Below are positions 8,745 through 17,295 of a stretch of 64,000 nucleotides of DNA, one piece after another. This DNA comes from an uncultured Prevotella sp. (GTDB lineage Bacteria > Bacteroidota > Bacteroidia > Bacteroidales > Bacteroidaceae). The stretch's first letter is position 1. Each line of letters starts with the position of its first letter. Location: assembly GCA_900315035.1 (NCBI GenBank), contig OMXO01000001.1, forward strand, positions 33,425-97,424. The letters run 5' to 3'. The translations under genes were made by a program, and so were the position numbers. Below the pieces are notes generated by a model. It worked only from the letters and a program-made list of their open reading frames with translations. It searched no databases and was not told where the DNA came from.

Positions 8745-9695
8745 ATGAATCCTATTAAGGCTTTTTTCAAGAAAAGAGATGGTGTTTTTGCTGTGCAGTT
8801 ATTTACAAATAGCAAACTGAGTTTAGATGAATTTGACAAGAATCATCTGATAAATCGCATGGAAATTTCTGGATTATGGAAATGGAAACCTATTTTATTT
8901 AGGGCGGATCCTTTTATGTTTGTTAAAGATGAAGAGTTATTCCTTTTTTACGAGGTTCAATATGGGTTTGACTATGGAAAAATTGCGATGATTAAAACAC
9001 GTGATTTGGTAAATTGGTCAGAGCCTGTTGTTGTTTTACAAGAATCATTCCACTTGTCTTTCCCCTATGTTTTTGAGGAGGATGGTCATATATATATGAT
9101 ACCAGAGTCGCAAGAAAGTGATACCATTAGATTATATAAGGCAAATGATGATTTGAATTCGTTTTCATTTGTGAGGATTCTTTTACATCAAGAAAGAGTC
9201 AAAGGTCTGCAGTGCAACTATGTTGATAGTCATCTATATAAGAAACAAGGACTTTTTTACTTGTTTACTTCATATATGAAGGATTGGAAAATGACTCAGG
9301 AATTATATATCTCAGACAATCTTCTTGACGGAGTGTTTATTAAACATCCATGTTCTCCAATATGCATTAGTCATGAATATGGAAGAAATGGTGGATCAAT
9401 AATTGAATATGAAGATAAATTGTTGAGAGTATCCCAGGATTGTCATAAAGATTATGGAGAAAATGTTTCTCTTCATCAAATAGTGGAATTAGATGAGCAA
9501 CATTATACAGAAAAACTGTTTAAGAGGAATATTTTCTCGAACAATCATTTGTTTCCTGATGGGGGGCATCAATTGAATATTGCAAAATTCAATGGGAAAT
9601 ATGTTTATGCGGCAGATTACAAACAGAACAAATGGACGTGGTATCACCTTTATCACTCTTGCTTAGTCAAAATGCATTTGGCTAAGAGAAGATGA
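8745..9695 (+). CDS. Beta-propeller sugar-binding or hydrolase-like protein (GINT1_N/GH43-like)
   Basis: A 316-residue protein with no signal peptide. Repeating motifs (RADPFMFVKDEELFLFYE, FPYVFEEDGHIYMIPES, GGHQLNIAKFNGKYVYAADY) are the blades of a five-bladed propeller of the GH43/GH32/GH68 fold. This domain occurs in many polysaccharide loci and resembles the N-terminal domain named after glucosamine inositolphosphorylceramide transferase. The aspartate of RADPF and the glutamates in FYE and MIPES sit where GH43-fold enzymes have catalytic acids, but hydrolysis is not shown. Because it is cytosolic and inside a glycosyltransferase cluster, a transfer or acceptor-recognition role is more likely than degradation. 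Confidence 0.6.
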   Translation: MNPIKAFFKKRDGVFAVQLFTNSKLSLDEFDKNHLINRMEISGLWKWKPILFRADPFMFVKDEELFLFYEVQYGFDYGKIAMIKTRDLVNWSEPVVVLQESFHLSFPYVFEEDGHIYMIPESQESDTIRLYKANDDLNSFSFVRILLHQERVKGLQCNYVDSHLYKKQGLFYLFTSYMKDWKMTQELYISDNLLDGVFIKHPCSPICISHEYGRNGGSIIEYEDKLLRVSQDCHKDYGENVSLHQIVELDEQHYTEKLFKRNIFSNNHLFPDGGHQLNIAKFNGKYVYAADYKQNKWTWYHLYHSCLVKMHLAKRR

Positions 9696-9696
9696 T

Positions 9697-10689
9697 TTAT
9701 TTGTGATATTCGTCATCAGAATCTGCTGCTGTCAGATATACAATCGAGTCTTTAGAAGTGATATTCTTTTTCCCGCCAACAAAAGCGACAGGATAGCTTC
9801 TACAAAATTTGTTGCTGTCAAACAATGATTTTACATTCTTGTCGCTGGTTGTGAAGAGAATCGCCCCTAATCGTTTTTGTTTACATACTTTTTGGGCTGC
9901 TTTGAAAATAAGTCCTATTTGTTCTGGCTTGGTGTTGTTATATCTGAAATCAGCAATCATTAGAGCATAAACTCCTTTGAATAGAATAGGTCGTAATACA
10001 AAATAGCAAGATTCATTATTGAGTGTATAGACATGATATTGGTGTACAGGATTTTGGAAGAAACGTTTATTTAAGAATTCTTCGTCTCTAATAAAATCAA
10101 CTTCACAGATGTCTTTGTTCCAATAGCCATTATTCGGAATGAGGATATCTTTTGGAGAGTGACATTTTGAAAAAGACTTGTCTGCAATATGAATTACCGA
10201 AGGCAATGATGGAACCGATATAGGTGCTTTCAAAATGCTTTGGATCTTTCTCCAGATGATCCAGGGACTTAGAACACAATATTTGCGTACACCATCGACA
10301 AAAATATTTGATCGAATAAGTTTTTGAATTTTAGTGTTGATATCTGTTAATCCCATACCAAATCCATATTTGTATGCGGCAATTTCTAACACTAAATCCA
10401 TGCCAAGTTCTCGTCTATATTCACTGTCAAGGTATGTGTCATGCCCCCAAATGGCAGTAACCTCTTTGTCATGAATCCATGCTTTGGCACTATAACTGAG
10501 ATGACAGCCAACAATGTTTTGATTATCATCTACAGCAATAAATGATGTCACATTTTCTTTATTACTATTGACAGCTTCTTCAATATCAAATGATATGTAT
10601 TCTTTCGAATAAAGTGGAAACTTTTTATGCATATACACAGCAAGGGCGGCTGTGTACTCTGCTGATAAAGGTATGATTTTTGCACTCAT
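9697..10689 (-). CDS. GNAT-like N-acetyltransferase
   Basis: A 330-residue protein. The first ~150 residues read as a GNAT fold: KIIPLSAEYTAALAVYMHKKF, a central strand TSFIAVDDNQNIVGCHLSY, and the pyrophosphate-binding loop region DSEYRRELGMDLVLEIAAYKYG. The C-terminal ~150 residues could be a second, degenerate GNAT half, ending SYPVAFVGGKKN. I chose the ATG at 10689 because the promoter at 10714-10721 excludes the ATG 21 codons upstream. It is convergent with the propeller gene, with one base between the two stops. Likely acetylates an amino sugar or a small molecule; the family is weakly supported. Confidence 0.55.
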   Translation of the reverse strand: MSAKIIPLSAEYTAALAVYMHKKFPLYSKEYISFDIEEAVNSNKENVTSFIAVDDNQNIVGCHLSYSAKAWIHDKEVTAIWGHDTYLDSEYRRELGMDLVLEIAAYKYGFGMGLTDINTKIQKLIRSNIFVDGVRKYCVLSPWIIWRKIQSILKAPISVPSLPSVIHIADKSFSKCHSPKDILIPNNGYWNKDICEVDFIRDEEFLNKRFFQNPVHQYHVYTLNNESCYFVLRPILFKGVYALMIADFRYNNTKPEQIGLIFKAAQKVCKQKRLGAILFTTSDKNVKSLFDSNKFCRSYPVAFVGGKKNITSKDSIVYLTAADSDDEYHK

Positions 10690-10713
10690 GGGCTTGGGTC
10701 TTAATTTTCGATG

Positions 10714-10721
10714 CAAAGATA
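10714..10721 (-). promoter_or_regulatory. -7 element for the 9697-10689 gene
   Basis: TATCTTTG on the minus strand, exact TAnnTTTG. Possible -33 TTG triplets lie at 10747-10752. It sits 25 bases before the chosen ATG. Confidence 0.55.
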
Positions 10722-10832
10722 ATATTTGTTTGTGGAATAAGTGAAACAACAACTTATTTTTGGATTTTCAAAACATTCGTTATGTTTTTTTTGCAAAGTG
10801 GGGGCTGAAAACAACAAAAATCTTTCCTACAA

Positions 10833-10864
10833 TTTGGTAAATTCAAGAAGTATTGCTATCTTTG
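10833..10864 (+). promoter_or_regulatory. Promoter of the acyl-donor operon
   Basis: TTTG (10833-10836), 20 bases, TATCTTTG (10857-10864), both exact. It gives a leader of about 52 bases before the first ACP. No further consensus promoter was seen until after 17295, so the eight genes are likely one transcript. Confidence 0.75.
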
Positions 10865-10919
10865 CACAATTAAAATGTGATAGTTAAGTATATTGTAAGC
10901 AATTTTAAAATTAAAAAAC

Positions 10920-11150
10920 ATGGAACTGAACGAGTTTGTTGAGAATTTTGCAGAGCAGTTTGATGATACTGATGCAAGTGAAATTAAAGCGGAGACCGTA
11001 TTCAAAGAACTTGAAGAATGGTCATCACTTATTGCCTTGAGTGTGATTGCTATGGTTGATGAGGAGTATGATGTCACCATCAAAGGAGATGATATCCGTA
11101 ACTCAAGTACCATTGAAGATTTGTTTAATATAGTTAAGTCAAAGGCATAA
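10920..11150 (+). CDS. Acyl carrier protein (first copy)
   Basis: A 76-residue acidic helical protein. The phosphopantetheine site is in EEWSSLIAL, with Ser36 as the attachment residue, followed by the helix ALSVIAMVDEEYDVTI. This is a W-S-S-L type, as in dedicated carrier proteins of polysaccharide and specialised pathways, rather than the D-S-L of the primary fatty-acid ACP. The TAATG arrangement overlaps its stop with the next start by one base. It probably carries the acyl intermediate made by the KAS III and SDR proteins encoded downstream. Confidence 0.88.
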   Translation: MELNEFVENFAEQFDDTDASEIKAETVFKELEEWSSLIALSVIAMVDEEYDVTIKGDDIRNSSTIEDLFNIVKSKA

Positions 11151-12211
11151 TGGCTTTTTTGTCAATTTCCAATGTTGCCATTAAAGGCATGTCTGCTTGT
11201 GTTCCATCATGTATTGAGGAAAACAAGGACGTGCCTTTATATACGCCGGAAGAGGCTGAAAAGGTAATAGAAACAACTGGTGTTGAAAGAAAGCATATTG
11301 TTACTGATAGCCAAACGGCGTGTGATTTATGTTTTCGCGCATGCGAAGAATTGCTCGAAAAATTGAGTTGGGAGCGTGATTCTATTGATCTTATCTGTAA
11401 TGTAACTCAGACGAGCGACTATATTAATCACCCCAATGTGTTTGTACTTCATGACAAATTGGGACTGAAAAACGATTGTATGTCTCTTGATTTGTATCAT
11501 GGCTGTCCTGGATGGGTAGTCGGCTTGAGTACGGTTGTTTCCTTGATGAGTCACGGTTCTATCAAACGCGCATTGTTGCTTGATGGTGATAATATCTCTT
11601 CTCTTCAATATGGGCAGGACCGTGAAGGTCGTCCCTTGTTTGGTGACTGCGGAACTGCAACGGCTTTGGAATATGATGAGTCTGCGTCTCCTATGTATTT
11701 CCAGACAGGAACTAACAGCAAGGACGGTGAAGCATTAATTCGAAAGAAAGGTGGCTTTCGTCAACCCTATACTTTGGAAGAATATCAACAAGAGATCGGA
11801 ATGAGATCTGGCGAATTGAGTACAGATGGTATTGAGGATCTGATGGATGGTATGAGCGTTTTCTCTTTTGGCATCAGCACGCCTCCCAAGAGTATTAAGC
11901 AGCTTTGTGAGCATTTTGGCTTAAGTCTGGACAAAGTAGATAAGTTAGTTTTGCATCAAGCAAACAAATTTATGGTTCAGAAAATTGCTAAGAAACTTAA
12001 AGTCGAATTAGATCGTGTTCCTTTTAGTTTACGTGATTACGGAAATACCACAAGTGCTTCAATCCCATTGACGATTGTTAGTCAATGTGCCAATGAATAT
12101 AGTACTCGTCCCATGAAGACCTTGGCATGTGGCTTTGGTACTGGACTGTCTTGGGCTTCAGTCTATTTTGAAACATCAGGTGTCGTTTGCCCTGAGGTTG
12201 TTGAAATTTAA
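11150..12211 (+). CDS. 3-oxoacyl-ACP synthase III-like (KAS III), copy 1
   Basis: A 353-residue thiolase-fold condensing enzyme of the FabH type. The complete catalytic triad is visible: Cys119 in YHGCPGWVVGL, His269 in LVLHQANKF and Asn299 in DYGNTTSAS. FabH condenses a short acyl-CoA with malonyl-ACP; a dedicated copy next to its own ACP suggests synthesis of a special short or branched acyl group. It differs strongly from copy 2 at 13001, so the two probably use different starters or form a heteromer. Cytoplasmic. Confidence 0.88.
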   Translation: MAFLSISNVAIKGMSACVPSCIEENKDVPLYTPEEAEKVIETTGVERKHIVTDSQTACDLCFRACEELLEKLSWERDSIDLICNVTQTSDYINHPNVFVLHDKLGLKNDCMSLDLYHGCPGWVVGLSTVVSLMSHGSIKRALLLDGDNISSLQYGQDREGRPLFGDCGTATALEYDESASPMYFQTGTNSKDGEALIRKKGGFRQPYTLEEYQQEIGMRSGELSTDGIEDLMDGMSVFSFGISTPPKSIKQLCEHFGLSLDKVDKLVLHQANKFMVQKIAKKLKVELDRVPFSLRDYGNTTSASIPLTIVSQCANEYSTRPMKTLACGFGTGLSWASVYFETSGVVCPEVVEI

Positions 12212-12223
12212 CAATTTGCTTTT

Positions 12224-12991
12224 ATGTATAATCCATTCTCATTAATTGGAAAAACTATATTAGTGACTGGTGCTTCGTCTGGTATTGGTCAAGCAACTGC
12301 TATTGAGTGCTCAAAGTTGGGCGCTTCGGTAGTTATTACAGGACGAAATAAAGAACGCTTAGAACAAACCTTTCTTAATCTTGACGTTTCGCAAGGTCAA
12401 AATCATCAGATGCTAATCGCTGATTTGACAAATGATGATAGTTTAGAACAATTTGTCAAACAGCTACCATCTCTTGATGGAGTTTCAAGTAATGCTGGCG
12501 TCCAAAAATGTCAATTTCCCATAAAGTTTATCAAGGATGAAGCAATGAATGATATTTTTGATGCTAATTTGTTCTCCCATGTGAAATTGGCTCGCGATCT
12601 TCACAAGAAAAAGAAGTTGAACAAAAATGCTTCCTATGTCTTCACGGCATCTACCGGTGGAGTAGCTACTCATGTGATAGGTAATTCTATTTATGATATG
12701 ACAAAATCTGCCATAAATGCTTTTACCAAATCATGTGCCGTAGATTTGTCCTCTCGCGGAATCCGTTGTAATGCGGTTTGTCCTGGTATGATTATGACTC
12801 CCATGACGAAGCCAGAGGGAACTTTGTCTGAAGCAGACTATCAGAAAGATATTGAAGATCACTATCTGCTAGGACGTTATGGTCAGCCTGAAGAGGTCGC
12901 TCATGTCATAGCTTTCTTGTTGTCTGATGCCTCTTCATTTATGACAGGTGCAAGTGTTATGGTAGATGGAGGATGTTCTTTAGTACACTAA
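12224..12991 (+). CDS. SDR-family 3-oxoacyl-ACP reductase-like
   Basis: A 255-residue classical short-chain dehydrogenase. The cofactor loop TGASSGIG is at residues 15-22, NAG follows at about 90-92, and the active site is Ser143 with Tyr157 and Lys161 (YDMTK). The C-terminal signature SSFMTGASVMVDGG is typical of FabG-like proteins. The arginine in TGRNKER after the second strand favours NADPH. Lying between two KAS III genes, it most likely reduces the beta-keto group of an ACP-bound intermediate to a 3-hydroxyacyl product. Sugar dehydrogenation is an alternative. Confidence 0.88.
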   Translation: MYNPFSLIGKTILVTGASSGIGQATAIECSKLGASVVITGRNKERLEQTFLNLDVSQGQNHQMLIADLTNDDSLEQFVKQLPSLDGVSSNAGVQKCQFPIKFIKDEAMNDIFDANLFSHVKLARDLHKKKKLNKNASYVFTASTGGVATHVIGNSIYDMTKSAINAFTKSCAVDLSSRGIRCNAVCPGMIMTPMTKPEGTLSEADYQKDIEDHYLLGRYGQPEEVAHVIAFLLSDASSFMTGASVMVDGGCSLVH

Positions 12992-13000
12992 TTTTTGGAA

Positions 13001-14050
13001 ATGGCAATCATCAGGACAAATAATGTTGGTATCAGTGCCATGAGTGCATGTGTGCCCCAAAAGGTCTTTAGTAACAAAGACTTAGGATATCTGATACCTG
13101 AACATGAAATAGAAAAGACTATAGAAAGTATCGGAATCGTTGAGCGTAGAATTGCTGATGAAGATGTGTGTGCGTCAGATTTATGCTATAAAGCTGCCGT
13201 TCAACTGATGGAAGATAACCATATTGATCCTGATACGATAGATGTCTTGTTGTTTATGAGTCAGACATCTGATTATCGCATTCCTGCAACATCTTGCATA
13301 TTGCAACATCGTTTGGGATTGCCGAAAACAACGGCCTGTTTAGACCTGTCACTCGGATGTTCTGGATATGTATTTGCGTTAAGTACGGCTTTTGCTTATG
13401 CCAGTATGGAAGGTGTTCGGCGAGTTCTTTTGCTTGATGGCGAGACTTTTTCCAAAATTGTAAACAGAAAAGATAAAGTGGATTGGCCACTTTATGGTGA
13501 TGGCGCTACAGCTACCCTCATAGAAAAAGGTGATTACGGCGAGGCTGTTTTCATGCTTAATACGGATGGTAGCGGTGAGGATGCTGTGAAAATCCATGCA
13601 GGAATGCGTCATAAGATCACGCCAGATTCTTTAGTAGAGCACGAGCAGGAAGAAGGTAACGTCCGCAATGAGTTAGAAGTTTATATGGATGGTATGGATG
13701 TCTTTAATTTCGCTATCCGCGTAGTTCCTCGAAGTGTCAAAACTTTGGCAAAAGAATGTGGCTTGGAGGTGAATGATATCGATTACCTGGTATTTCATCA
13801 GAGCAACAAGTTTATGACAGACTTCTTTATTAAGAAACTGAAGTTCCCTCCAGAGCGCGTTCCTTATTGTATTCAAAAATATGGAAATACCAGTAGTACC
13901 TCTGTACCTTTGACCATTGTATCTGAACTTGCAGATAAGTTGAAGGGGAGCCATTGTGTGATGATGTGCGGCTTCGGTGCTGGTTTAAGTTGGGGTACTG
14001 CATTGCTGCAAATGAAAGACTGTCAGATCTCACCAGTTATTGAATACTAA
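13001..14050 (+). CDS. 3-oxoacyl-ACP synthase III-like (KAS III), copy 2
   Basis: A 349-residue FabH-type condensing enzyme. The triad Cys120 (LGCSGYVFAL), His266 (VFHQSNKF) and Asn296 (KYGNTSSTS) is intact, so it is not a decoy subunit. I take the ATG at 13001; an upstream in-frame TTG two codons earlier is less likely. The reading frame overlaps the next ORF, but that gene's true ATG (14055) lies after this stop. Two intact KAS III in one operon could act in sequence or as a pair with different starter specificity. Confidence 0.88.
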   Translation: MAIIRTNNVGISAMSACVPQKVFSNKDLGYLIPEHEIEKTIESIGIVERRIADEDVCASDLCYKAAVQLMEDNHIDPDTIDVLLFMSQTSDYRIPATSCILQHRLGLPKTTACLDLSLGCSGYVFALSTAFAYASMEGVRRVLLLDGETFSKIVNRKDKVDWPLYGDGATATLIEKGDYGEAVFMLNTDGSGEDAVKIHAGMRHKITPDSLVEHEQEEGNVRNELEVYMDGMDVFNFAIRVVPRSVKTLAKECGLEVNDIDYLVFHQSNKFMTDFFIKKLKFPPERVPYCIQKYGNTSSTSVPLTIVSELADKLKGSHCVMMCGFGAGLSWGTALLQMKDCQISPVIEY

Positions 14051-14054
14051 TTAT

Positions 14055-14456
14055 ATGCTGAGTCAATTAAAAGTACATCATGTTGGAATAGCTTGCTTTT
14101 CCATTGAGGAAAGCAAAAACTTTTATGAGAAAATCGGGTATAAAGCCTCGGACATTACAGACGACCCGATTCAGGATATTCGAATATGTTTCCTTGAAAA
14201 AGAGGGAATGCCGAGATTAGAATTGCTTGCGCCAATAGACGAAGCAAGTCCTGTAAATCGAATTTTGGAGACACAGGGTGTGACACCATATCATTTGTGT
14301 TATGAAACAACAGATTTAGATGTTATGTCAAAGATGCTGCGCCAGGAGAAATTTGTCCGAGTTAGTAAAGCTGTACCGGCTTGTGCGATTGATAATCATC
14401 GTGTAGTATTCTTATTTAGAAAGGATGTCGGACTTATTGAATTAGTGGAGGTTTAA
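14055..14456 (+). CDS. VOC/glyoxalase-fold protein, methylmalonyl-CoA epimerase-like
   Basis: A 133-residue protein of the vicinal oxygen chelate superfamily. The first half begins LKVHHVGIACFSIEESKNFYEKIGY, with the metal-ligand histidine in HHVG, and has RLELLAP with a second ligand. The second half has TPYHLCYETTDLD and ends VGLIELVEV, supplying the other histidine and glutamate. This H-E/H-E layout resembles methylmalonyl-CoA epimerase and related acyl-thioester isomerases. In this operon it may set the stereochemistry of an alpha-substituted acyl thioester. The start was set at ATG 14055, five bases after the preceding stop. Confidence 0.7.
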   Translation: MLSQLKVHHVGIACFSIEESKNFYEKIGYKASDITDDPIQDIRICFLEKEGMPRLELLAPIDEASPVNRILETQGVTPYHLCYETTDLDVMSKMLRQEKFVRVSKAVPACAIDNHRVVFLFRKDVGLIELVEV

Positions 14457-14461
14457 CGAGA

Positions 14462-16051
14462 ATGAAATACTTTGTTTTCAGAAATCAGACTGTAGAACCT
14501 TTCCTTGGTGACAAAGATGTCGCATATTCTGGATATGGCGACATTAGTTTTGTGCCTCAAGATGCCAGCAAATACATTTGGTTCTATCAAATCCCAATTA
14601 ATACGAATGAGGAACAATTGGCATCTGAAATAGGAGAGTTCTTTAATATGCTCCAATTGGTCGTTAGTCAGATTAATGAAAATAAAGACATTCTGGTGTT
14701 TACTTTGGTGCATTTATTCCGTTGCCGTTTGGTTGGAGATTCTGTCGCTGTTGATGAAGCCGTATCTCAATTTAACTCTGATGTCAGACAATTAAGTAAA
14801 ACGCATAAAAACGTACACCTGATAGAGTTTTCAGAATTTGCAGAACAGTACCCAGCAGACCAGTTAGTTAACTGGAAGTTCTATATGATTTCTCAGACTT
14901 TACTAAATACGAAGTTGGCGAAGAACTTCTCTGAATGGTTTACTCATGTGGAGCGAGAATTGGAACTGAAACGTAAGAAGTGTTTGGTGTTAGATTTAGA
15001 TAATACGCTGTGGGGTGGCATTCTTGGAGAAGATGGTGCTGATGGTATCAAGATTGGTGGCGATTATCCTGGTAAGGCTTTCTATTATTGGCAGCAAGCA
15101 TTATTGGAACTGAGTAAGACAGGAGTTATCCTAACAATATGTAGTAAGAATAACGAACAGGATGTTGAAGAATTGTGGAAACATAATCCTTTTATCGTGT
15201 TACGTAAAGAGCATTTCAGCGCATGGCGAATCAATTGGAATGATAAAGCTTCAAATATTCAAGAACTAGCAAAAGAGCTGAATATCGGATTGGATAGTAT
15301 GGTCTTCCTCGATGATAACCCTGCAGAACGGCTGCTTGTAAGTCAGACTCTGCCAATGGTTGCTGTTCCAGAGTTCCCTTCTAAACCTTATGAGTTGATG
15401 CCATTTTTCAAGCACCTTGTAACGACCTATTTCCGGGTATATACAATTACTGATGAAGACCGTCAGAAGACAGCTCAATATAAGGCGAATGCCCAAAGAG
15501 CAGCAGCACGTAGTCAGTTTGTCGATATGGAAGCCTATTTGAGTAGTCTAGATATGAGAATAGATATTATAGCTGCTAATGAGTTTAATATCAGCAGAAT
15601 TGCTCAGATGACACAAAAGACGAATCAATTTAATTTGACTACTCATCGATATACAGAATCTGAAATCAAACAGTTGCTTGTTGAAAATTGGAAAATATTT
15701 TGTGTTAGTGTTTCTGATCGGTTTGGTGATAATGGAATCACAGGAACTGTGTTTTTTAAGCCCATGTCAGACAATCAATTTGAAATAGAAACATTGTTGT
15801 TGAGTTGTCGTATTTTAGGCAAAGGCATTGAGCAAGCCTTCCTTTCTTATTGCTTGAATCTGTTAATGCAGGAAGGTGTGCAGAAGATTCATGCGTCATA
15901 TCTACCAACAGCAAAGAATAGTCAGGTCTCAGATTTTTATGATCGAATGGGATTCTCTCTTACTGATATTCGAAATGAATGCAAATATTATGAACTACCT
16001 CTTCGTGAGGCGTTTTCTATAAAACCATATTATAAAATTGAAGTGAAGTAA
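14462..16051 (+). CDS. FkbH-like HAD-IIIC phosphatase with C-terminal GNAT domain
   Basis: A 529-residue three-part protein. Residues 1-170 are an SGNH-like N-terminal domain. The HAD domain starts at CLVLDLDNTLWGG (Asp178 and Asp180), with ICSKNNE as motif II and VFLDDNPAER as motif IV. From about 350 a GNAT-like acyltransferase domain follows (VSDRFGDNGITG to LPTAKNSQVSDFYDRMGF). FkbH proteins convert 1,3-bisphosphoglycerate into a glyceryl thioester and load it on an ACP; relatives in polysaccharide loci are thought to load other small acyl groups. It is followed two bases later by a second ACP, exactly the expected partner. Confidence 0.88.
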   Translation: MKYFVFRNQTVEPFLGDKDVAYSGYGDISFVPQDASKYIWFYQIPINTNEEQLASEIGEFFNMLQLVVSQINENKDILVFTLVHLFRCRLVGDSVAVDEAVSQFNSDVRQLSKTHKNVHLIEFSEFAEQYPADQLVNWKFYMISQTLLNTKLAKNFSEWFTHVERELELKRKKCLVLDLDNTLWGGILGEDGADGIKIGGDYPGKAFYYWQQALLELSKTGVILTICSKNNEQDVEELWKHNPFIVLRKEHFSAWRINWNDKASNIQELAKELNIGLDSMVFLDDNPAERLLVSQTLPMVAVPEFPSKPYELMPFFKHLVTTYFRVYTITDEDRQKTAQYKANAQRAAARSQFVDMEAYLSSLDMRIDIIAANEFNISRIAQMTQKTNQFNLTTHRYTESEIKQLLVENWKIFCVSVSDRFGDNGITGTVFFKPMSDNQFEIETLLLSCRILGKGIEQAFLSYCLNLLMQEGVQKIHASYLPTAKNSQVSDFYDRMGFSLTDIRNECKYYELPLREAFSIKPYYKIEVK

Positions 16052-16053
16052 CT

Positions 16054-16272
16054 ATGAAAGAGAAAGTTATTGAAATTATGAAGGATGTGTTAGAGACAGA
16101 AGATATCTCTCTCAACACCTCACAGGAAAATTGTGAAAATTGGAATTCATTACGCCAGTTAAATTTAGTGAGTGAATTGGAAGATGAATTTGATGTGGAA
16201 TTTGAACCCGAGGAAATCGCAGAGATGAAATCTGTTGAGATGGTTCTAAAGATTCTCCAATCGAAACTATAA
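16054..16272 (+). CDS. Acyl carrier protein (second copy)
   Basis: A 72-residue carrier protein. The phosphopantetheine serine is in ENWNSLRQLNLV, a W-N-S-L variant of the D-S-L motif, followed by an acidic helix ending DVEFEPEEI. It is adjacent to the FkbH-like gene (two bases) and to the acyltransferase (stop and next ATG directly abut at 16272/16273). The FkbH-ACP-acyltransferase order suggests that this ACP delivers the loaded acyl group, while the first ACP (10920) carries the KAS III products. Confidence 0.85.
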   Translation: MKEKVIEIMKDVLETEDISLNTSQENCENWNSLRQLNLVSELEDEFDVEFEPEEIAEMKSVEMVLKILQSKL

Positions 16273-17295
16273 ATGATAAAAGGAAAGAGAAATCTTGCAA
16301 TAGACTTAGTCAAGGGTGTAGCTATCATAGCTGTTGTTATAGGACATCTGGATAATTGTGCAGATGTTATTGATTATATGCCATATAAAGTAGTGCATAA
16401 AATCATATATTCATTCCATATGCCTTTATTCTTTATTGTTGCAGGTTTCTTCTTTCGCCCCAAGAGTTTTTATCAGGATTTTAAGCGTTTATTTTATCCT
16501 TATCTTTTTATAGCTTTTGCTTGCACATTGTTTATCTGGCTAAGTTCGCTGGACATGACTCCTGATTACCAACTTGAGAGAGTCTGGCAATTCCTAAGAC
16601 GTGCATCGTGGGGGTCTGGTGGTTATTCTGAGGCACCTTATTTTGGTAAAGCTCCTGACTATTTACCTGTTTGGTTTCTTTGTGCATTACTTTGGTGTAA
16701 ACAGGCGTTCTCTTTGATAACAAGTTTAGTAGAAAAGTTTTTTAAAGGAGATTTGTTTATCTTAGGTGTTATTTCTTTCCTGCTTTCAGTACTCTTTACT
16801 TACATCGATAGGCGGATCATTTATATTCCATTAAGCTTTAATCAAGGGCTATCCGCTATTATATTCTTCTATTTTGGTTATTTGGCTCAACAAATCAATA
16901 AAAGAGGAACCTTCACTATAAAGAAGTGGCATCTGCTATTAGTGAGTCTTGTGGTATTAGTTAATTTGCCATGGGGAACAATCCTTCTTGCTGGATGTAA
17001 ATATCAATGCTATTTGTTGAATGTTTTTGGAGCAACAGGAACAACCTTTATTATTTATTATTTGTGCAAAAGATATCTGGTTAAGATTCCGGTATTGGTT
17101 GATTTCTTTGGATGGACTGGCATGCATTCCATGTTGATTTTATGTGTTCACTCTTTCTTGATTGAGACTAAACTCTTATACCCACCGCCCTCATATCCAA
17201 TTTTGGTACTTGTTGCTAGTATCCTGTATTGTTGTGTCTTGGTTTGGTTGCTGGCAAAGATAAGATTTATTCGTCGCTTGTTCCAATTAAGATGA
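16273..17295 (+). CDS. Membrane acyltransferase, acyltransferase-3 family
   Basis: A 340-residue protein with about ten hydrophobic segments. The N-terminal signature LAIDLVKGVAIIAVVIGHLDN has the conserved active-site histidine in the first membrane helix. AT3 proteins move acyl groups onto sugars, usually across or at the inner membrane. As the last gene of the operon it is the natural acceptor-side enzyme for the acyl groups built by the upstream ACP, KAS III and FkbH proteins. Its end overlaps by nine bases the end of the convergent GT2 gene. Confidence 0.85.
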   Translation: MIKGKRNLAIDLVKGVAIIAVVIGHLDNCADVIDYMPYKVVHKIIYSFHMPLFFIVAGFFFRPKSFYQDFKRLFYPYLFIAFACTLFIWLSSLDMTPDYQLERVWQFLRRASWGSGGYSEAPYFGKAPDYLPVWFLCALLWCKQAFSLITSLVEKFFKGDLFILGVISFLLSVLFTYIDRRIIYIPLSFNQGLSAIIFFYFGYLAQQINKRGTFTIKKWHLLLVSLVVLVNLPWGTILLAGCKYQCYLLNVFGATGTTFIIYYLCKRYLVKIPVLVDFFGWTGMHSMLILCVHSFLIETKLLYPPPSYPILVLVASILYCCVLVWLLAKIRFIRRLFQLR

